Source of the DNA: Candidatus Staskawiczbacteria bacterium
GTDB lineage: Bacteria; Patescibacteriota; Minisyncoccia; Minisyncoccales; Staskawiczbacteraceae
Assembly: GCA_016196125.1 (NCBI GenBank)
Contig: JACPYG010000008.1
Span: forward strand, 1-40,557
Length of the DNA stretch: 40,557 bases
Direction of reading: 5' to 3'
Part shown: piece by piece, positions 36,105 through 40,557 of the stretch
How the letters are laid out: every line of letters starts with the position of its first letter
How positions within the stretch are numbered: position 1 is the stretch's first letter
Position numbers and translations under genes: made by a program
Notes under the pieces: generated by a model
Told to the model about the DNA's origin: nothing
Databases searched by the model: none
Seen by the model: the letters and a program-made list of their open reading frames with translations, nothing else

Positions 36105-36803
36105 TTATTCAATGGCTTTACTATGCTTTTTTTTCCAATCCTCTATTTTTTTATGGTCGCCTGAAAGTAAAATTTTAGGAACTTGCCATGTGGCCTTGCC
36201 GCCCCTGGCGAGCCTCGCCCTGAATACTTCAGGGCGGGTGTATTGGGCATATTCAATGAATCCTCCTTTCTTGGTAATTCTTTCTTTTAAAAGCTGGGGT
36301 TTTCCCAAAACTCCCGAAACTAATCTTGAAATTGCTTCTATGGACACCATTGCCGGCAATTCCCCGCCCATTAAATCATAATCGCCAATTGATAACTCCA
36401 AATCTGCAATATTTTTTGCCACTCTTTCGTCAACTCCTTCGTATCTGCCGCAAATAAAAATTATTTGGTCTAATTTTGACAATTTATAAGCTAATTTCTG
36501 GTCAAACTTTTTACCTCTCGGCGTAAAAAGTACAACTTTCGTTTTTGTTTCATGTTTTATGTTCCATGTTTTATTCTTTAAAGCTTTTACGGCTTTAAAG
36601 ATGGGCTCCACTTTTAAAACCATCCCCAATCCCCCGCCAAATGGCCGGTCGTCAACGGTTTTATGGCTGTCGTTAGTCCAGAACCTTAAATTGTGAATAT
36701 TAATTTTTATCAGTTTTTTTGCCTGAGCCCTGGCAATTAAACTCTCTTTTAAATAAGAGGTAAAAATTTCTGGAAAAATTGTGATAACGTCAAATTTTAT
36801 CAT
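36105..36803 (-). CDS. trmD: tRNA (guanine37-N1)-methyltransferase TrmD
   Basis: MIKFDVITIFPEIF, DDRPFGGGLGMVLK, SIGDYDLMGGELPAM, YTRPEVFR. Confidence 0.95.
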   Translation of the reverse strand: MIKFDVITIFPEIFTSYLKESLIARAQAKKLIKINIHNLRFWTNDSHKTVDDRPFGGGLGMVLKVEPIFKAVKALKNKTWNIKHETKTKVVLFTPRGKKFDQKLAYKLSKLDQIIFICGRYEGVDERVAKNIADLELSIGDYDLMGGELPAMVSIEAISRLVSGVLGKPQLLKERITKKGGFIEYAQYTRPEVFRARLARGGKATWQVPKILLSGDHKKIEDWKKKHSKAIE

Positions 36804-36972
36804 AATACCGATACTAATTTACGAATAATATACAAATCTGCAAATCTACGAATTATTTGCATTTGCTATTTGTATCATTCGCACGCATTTGTAGATTGTC
36901 ATCGCGATTTTAAAAACGAAAACGGCGCTACCATAATGATAACACCGCTGTCGGTAATCTGTAAAAATTTTA

Positions 36973-37284
36973 TTACAGAGAAATGTTTTCGATATCTTCA
37001 GAAACTTCTTTTCTTTCAACTCTTGGAGCGCGACCACCCTCTGGTTCCTCGATTTTGAGGTTAACGCGAGCATGGTTTTTTAATCCGACAATTCGGACTA
37101 AGTTTCTTATTGCCTTGGCAGTTGATCCTTCACGGCCAATGATTTGACCCATATCTTCGGGATTTACTTTCAAAGAAAGCAAAACTCCCATTTCGTCAAC
37201 TTTTCTTTCAACTTTGACGTCCTTGGGATTATCAACTAACTCTTTGACAATGTACTCAAGAAATTCCTTGTCATTTTCTTTTGC
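36973..37284 (-). CDS. KH-domain RNA-binding protein (KhpA-like)
   Basis: GQIIGREGSTAKAIRNLVRI; C-terminal extension. Confidence 0.85.
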   Translation of the reverse strand, partial: AKENDKEFLEYIVKELVDNPKDVKVERKVDEMGVLLSLKVNPEDMGQIIGREGSTAKAIRNLVRIVGLKNHARVNLKIEEPEGGRAPRVERKEVSEDIENISL

Positions 37285-37306
37285 CATATTTCCTTTTATC
37301 AATTTC

Positions 37307-37372
37307 ACCCTGGTTAAATAAAATCCTTCTGATTTTAATCCCGTCGAGACGGGATTATTTAACTGGGTTAAT
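37307..37372. repeat. imperfect inverted repeat ACCCTGGTTAAATAA...TTATTTAACTGGGTTAAT with inner 10-bp hairpin TAATCCCGTC/GACGGGATTA
   Basis: Shares 18-nt TTATTTAACTGGGTTAAT with 22208-22225. Confidence 0.8.
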
Positions 37373-37572
37373 CTAATTTCTATTTATCGACCTTTCCTTA
37401 ATAAGTTCATTTTACTCTTTTCTAAAAAGATGTCAAATTTTATATCCCCTTTTTTCAAATCACTACTTTGCGACATCTGTTGTTTCTATAAAATCAGATT
37501 AAACATTGATATCTATTCATTCAGTTAATGATTTGAAAAAAGGGGGGATTTTAATGGTAATCCCCTAACCCC

Positions 37573-38079
37573 TCAACGGCTTCCCTTCTTTTTTATTTGC
37601 CCTCTCAATGGCCAGTAGGGTATAAAAATAACCCTAATTCCAAAGAGTATAATAGCGATCTGAAGAATTGGCTCCAGAATTGGCCATATCTCTCTGGGAT
37701 AATACTTCGCTGCTATTAAGGCGGCAATCGCCAAAGTCAGAACCGTACGGATCCAGTTCTTAAAAAAAATTCTTCTAATCCACCAGCTAATCTCCCGTCC
37801 AATATGGCGGACAAAGTGAATAACAAACCTTTCAATCCATCTGATGAATCTCATAAAATATCTCCGCATTGTCCATTTTATTGAATGTACTGTTTCTGAT
37901 TTCTGCCTTTTGGCTTTGTCAGCGAGAATACACATTCTCGGATCAGAGGGAGAAATTTTAAAATTAGGTATTCTCCCAGAACCCCTTGTCAGTTTATAGA
38001 ATTGACGATCTCTACATTCTCCGCCGAATGCATTCATCCCAAAGTGAACGAACTGCTTTTTGATCGGCTTCGATAGCAT
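37573..38079 (-). CDS. hypothetical basic membrane protein (start uncertain)
   Basis: ORF with TM segments; overlaps the upstream ORF. Confidence 0.5.
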   Translation of the reverse strand: MLSKPIKKQFVHFGMNAFGGECRDRQFYKLTRGSGRIPNFKISPSDPRMCILADKAKRQKSETVHSIKWTMRRYFMRFIRWIERFVIHFVRHIGREISWWIRRIFFKNWIRTVLTLAIAALIAAKYYPREIWPILEPILQIAIILFGIRVIFIPYWPLRGQIKKKGSR

Positions 38080-38230
38080 CCTGCTGATCTTTCAACTGAG
38101 CTTTTATTGCTGCCCATTCAGTCTTCCTGACTTCTTCATCAGCGAGATGTTGTGACTTGCACTCTTCGCAATACACATCCTTACTTGTCGCAACTTTGTT
38201 GCGACAATATTCAGTCAAGCATCTGTTCAT
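38012..38230 (-). CDS. hypothetical Cys-containing small protein
   Basis: MNRCLTEYCRNKVATSKDVYCEECKSQH; SD AGGAGATA; TTGACA-18-TACAAT promoter upstream. Confidence 0.7.
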   Translation of the reverse strand: MNRCLTEYCRNKVATSKDVYCEECKSQHLADEEVRKTEWAAIKAQLKDQQDAIEADQKAVRSLWDECIRRRM

Positions 38231-38347
38231 AACTATCTCCTAAAATGGTGATTTGGTTGTTAATCTACTATGCCTCCATTGTACCATATTATCAAATGTT
38301 CTGTCAAGTGCCAAAAACCGGCTCAAAAGCTGGTTTTTTGAATTCAC

Positions 38348-38379
38348 CATAGTACCGTAGACCAATCTACGGTACTATG
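38348..38379. repeat. 14-bp perfect hairpin CATAGTACCGTAGA-ccaa-TCTACGGTACTATG downstream of rpsP
   Basis: Perfect arms, 4-nt loop. Confidence 0.9.
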
Positions 38380-38380
38380 T

Positions 38381-38824
38381 TTATTGTTTCTGTTCTTCTA
38401 CAGGAGCTTCTATTAATTTCTTCCCGCCTTCGGACGGGACCCCGCTATTGGCGGTGGCTTCCGCAACTGGCGCTGGCTCTGGAGTTGTCGCGCTTGGGAT
38501 TTCTACCGCTTTTTCAGCTGTTGCCTTTTCAGCTGCCATTTTTGCTAATTTAGATTTTTTAAGTTTGGAAACATGAATTTTTTTGCCTTCAATAATTTTT
38601 TCCCGTATTAAAAGATTATTTATTGTTGCAGACGGCTTAGCCCCGCATTTTAACCAATATAATATTCTTTCTTTTTCTAATTTCTTTTTCTTGGTTAACG
38701 GGTCAATGTAACCTAAAACCTCAACCGCCCGGCCGCCCCTTGACGATCTTCTTTTATCTATTACTATCACCTTGAAAAATGGCTGATTTTTTTTGCCTTT
38801 TCTAGTTAAACGAATTGTTAACAT
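38381..38824 (-). CDS. rpsP: 30S ribosomal protein S16 with Ala/Glu-rich C-terminal extension
   Basis: MLTIRLTRKGKKNQPFFKVIVIDKRRSSRGGRAVEVLGYIDPLTK. Confidence 0.95.
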   Translation of the reverse strand: MLTIRLTRKGKKNQPFFKVIVIDKRRSSRGGRAVEVLGYIDPLTKKKKLEKERILYWLKCGAKPSATINNLLIREKIIEGKKIHVSKLKKSKLAKMAAEKATAEKAVEIPSATTPEPAPVAEATANSGVPSEGGKKLIEAPVEEQKQ

Positions 38825-38912
38825 AAATGTTAGAAAATAGAAGTTAGAAAATAGAAAATAGAATTTTGTCGCTCATATTCTACTTTCTACTTTCTATTTT
38901 CTATATTTTCAA
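38822..38912. repeat. degenerate (TAGAAAA)n / (TTTTCTA)n complementary arms
   Basis: Between rnc and rpsP. Confidence 0.75.
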
Positions 38913-38915
38913 TTA

Positions 38916-39608
38916 CTAATTCCACTCTTTTACTTTAAGCCCTTCTTTTGCCGCTTGCTCTTCTGCCTCCTGTTTTGAAGACCCCTCGCCTTGAGCCACC
39001 AATTCTTCCGCAAGAAAAACTCCGACTGTAAAATTCTTTTGATGGTCTGGCCCCCACTCACGGATAACTTTATACACCGGAGTCACTCCCGCCATATCTT
39101 GGGATTTTTCTTGAAAATACGACTTTGAATCTTTATATGAACCGTCTTTTATAATATTAGGCAGATTTTTAATCAAATATTTTTTAATAAACTTCTCGGC
39201 GGGCTCATATCCGGAGTCGAGATAAACAGACCCGATTAAAGCTTCAAAAGTATTGGCTAAAATATACGCCCTTGCTTTGCCCAATTCTTTCGTTTCTCCT
39301 CTTGAAAGCAAAAGAAAATCATTAAAACCTAATTCTTCCGCAACTGATGTGAGCATTTTAGCGTTGACTAAAGCCGCTCTCCAATTTGTTAAGTCGCCTT
39401 CTGTCTTTTCCGGATATTTTTTATAAAGTTCCTCCGTAACAATAAGCTCTAAAACCGCATCGCCTAAAAACTCCAATCTTTCATTGTGATTTAAGTGAAA
39501 ATCGGGATTTTCGTTTAAATAAGACCTATGCACAAACGCTTGCGTTAGAAGGTCTTTGTCTTTAAAATTTAATCCTAATTTTTTTTCAAAAACGGAAAAA
39601 TCATTCAT
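38916..39608 (-). CDS. rnc: ribonuclease III
   Basis: [25 protein letters not shown]; dsRBD C-term. Confidence 0.95.
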   Translation of the reverse strand: MNDFSVFEKKLGLNFKDKDLLTQAFVHRSYLNENPDFHLNHNERLEFLGDAVLELIVTEELYKKYPEKTEGDLTNWRAALVNAKMLTSVAEELGFNDFLLLSRGETKELGKARAYILANTFEALIGSVYLDSGYEPAEKFIKKYLIKNLPNIIKDGSYKDSKSYFQEKSQDMAGVTPVYKVIREWGPDHQKNFTVGVFLAEELVAQGEGSSKQEAEEQAAKEGLKVKEWN

Positions 39609-40026
39609 CTTGTAATTGTTTAAAAACAGTTCCTAAGACTCCGTTTACAAATTTACCGGAAGTCTGGCCAGAAAAAGATTTTGCCAACTCTATTGCCTCG
39701 TTTATGGCAACTTTCGGCGGGACTTCTTTTTTATCTGAATATAAAAGCTCAAAAAGTCCTACTCTCAAAACATTTCTATCTATAATCGGTATTTGTGAAA
39801 TCGGCCATTCCGGAGCCGCCATTTCAATAATTCTATCAATTTTTGTTAAATGTTTTTCGACTCCGAAAATTAAATTCCAAATAAAAGTCGCATCTTCAAG
39901 CCCCGGCCCAAAATCTTTAATATTTCTTTTGGTAATTTCCTCTAAAAATCCCTTTTTTTTATTGTAAAAATCCCATTCGTATAAACTCTGCATCGCAATT
40001 GACCTTGAAAGATGCCTTGAAGCCAT
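39601..40026 (-). CDS. nusB: transcription antitermination factor NusB
   Basis: [19 protein letters not shown] ... [27 protein letters not shown]. Confidence 0.93.
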   Translation of the reverse strand: MASRHLSRSIAMQSLYEWDFYNKKKGFLEEITKRNIKDFGPGLEDATFIWNLIFGVEKHLTKIDRIIEMAAPEWPISQIPIIDRNVLRVGLFELLYSDKKEVPPKVAINEAIELAKSFSGQTSGKFVNGVLGTVFKQLQDE

Positions 40027-40112
40027 AATTTTAGAATATAGAATTTAGAAAGTAGAATATAGAATACGAAACTTTAAAATTCTATTTTCTGTTTTCTAAT
40101 TTCTATTTTCTC
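40027..40112. repeat. degenerate (TAGAATA)n / (TTTCTATT)n complementary arms
   Basis: Between rpmF and nusB. Confidence 0.75.
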
Positions 40113-40393
40113 GTCCTTGATAACTCTTCCATCGTTACCGGACTTTTAGATTTTTCTTCTTTTTCTGTTGTTTTAATTTCTTTCTCCCTCTGTTTCTTTT
40201 CCTTTTTTGTAAGTTTACTTAAAACATTAATAATCTCCTGACCTTTGTAATAACCGCAGTTTTGACAAACAGTATAGGGCAAAACCTTGCTTTTGCATTT
40301 TTTACACAAAGCCAAAACAGCCGGTTTCACATATAAATGCATCCTAACTTTATTTCTTTTTGATTTCGTATGCCTGTGTTTTGGAACTGCCAT
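40103..40393 (-). CDS. rpmF: 50S ribosomal protein L32
   Basis: MAVPKHRHTKSKRNKVR ... CKKCKSKVLPYTVCQNCGYYKGQEII. Confidence 0.93.
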   Translation of the reverse strand: MAVPKHRHTKSKRNKVRMHLYVKPAVLALCKKCKSKVLPYTVCQNCGYYKGQEIINVLSKLTKKEKKQREKEIKTTEKEEKSKSPVTMEELSRTRK

Positions 40394-40557
40394 GATAACT
40401 TAGAGTATCATATAACAAATAAAATAAATTTGCAATAGTTTGCGCTGGTTCATATGATACCCTACAGTCAGGCCTTTCAAAATCATGAGTGGACGGTATA
40501 GTGGACGCCATATGACAATCTATGGTTCTTTACTCCCCGGCGCAATCAGCTTGGCCC

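Noticed and set aside
38423-38439. TCCCGCCTTCGGACGGGA hairpin in the rpsP C-terminal extension as another palindromic insertion
   Set aside because: Imperfect (internal mismatch) and in a low-complexity tail; too weak to group with the perfect palindromes.
1-40557. CRISPR array, prophage or canonical IS transposase
   Set aside because: No regularly spaced repeats beyond the two 38-bp copies, and no transposase, integrase or phage structural genes recognised.

Overview
AT-rich window, almost entirely minus-strand coding. It looks like a Candidate Phyla Radiation (Parcubacteria/Patescibacteria-type) genome; that assignment is inferred from gene content and style, not tested. Housekeeping blocks: a dcw segment (mraZ-rsmH-ftsL-like-ftsI), rplJ-rplL with an attenuator-like leader, mltG, rpmG, trmD, a KH-domain protein, rpsP, rnc, nusB, rpmF, and tRNAs Glu(CTC), Trp(CCA), Thr(GGT) and Tyr(GTA). 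The only plus-strand operon is a class I ribonucleotide reductase. Its beta subunit has Phe at the radical-Tyr position and Glu at the first metal ligand, the Chlamydia class Ic pattern. Accessory content: (i) a tightly packed five-gene operon lexA - nuclease-domain/N6-MTase fusion - TPR/membrane protein - HsdS - 46-aa basic protein, driven by a near-consensus, apparently leaderless promoter with a dyad in its spacer; (ii) an operon of CN-hydrolase, PLP decarboxylase and ATP-grasp enzymes next to a divergent NadE-like protein; (iii) a metal-stress-like island with a decayed copper P-type ATPase and an unlisted 58-aa Cys-rich ORF; (iv) GC-rich perfect palindromes inserted in-frame in unrelated genes and at a broken tRNA-Trp beside a GIY-YIG gene, plus decayed GIY-YIG copies with a repeated 38-bp hairpin unit at the left edge; (v) recurrent intergenic hairpins built from degenerate short tandem repeats. 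All calls were made by eye; no searches were run.
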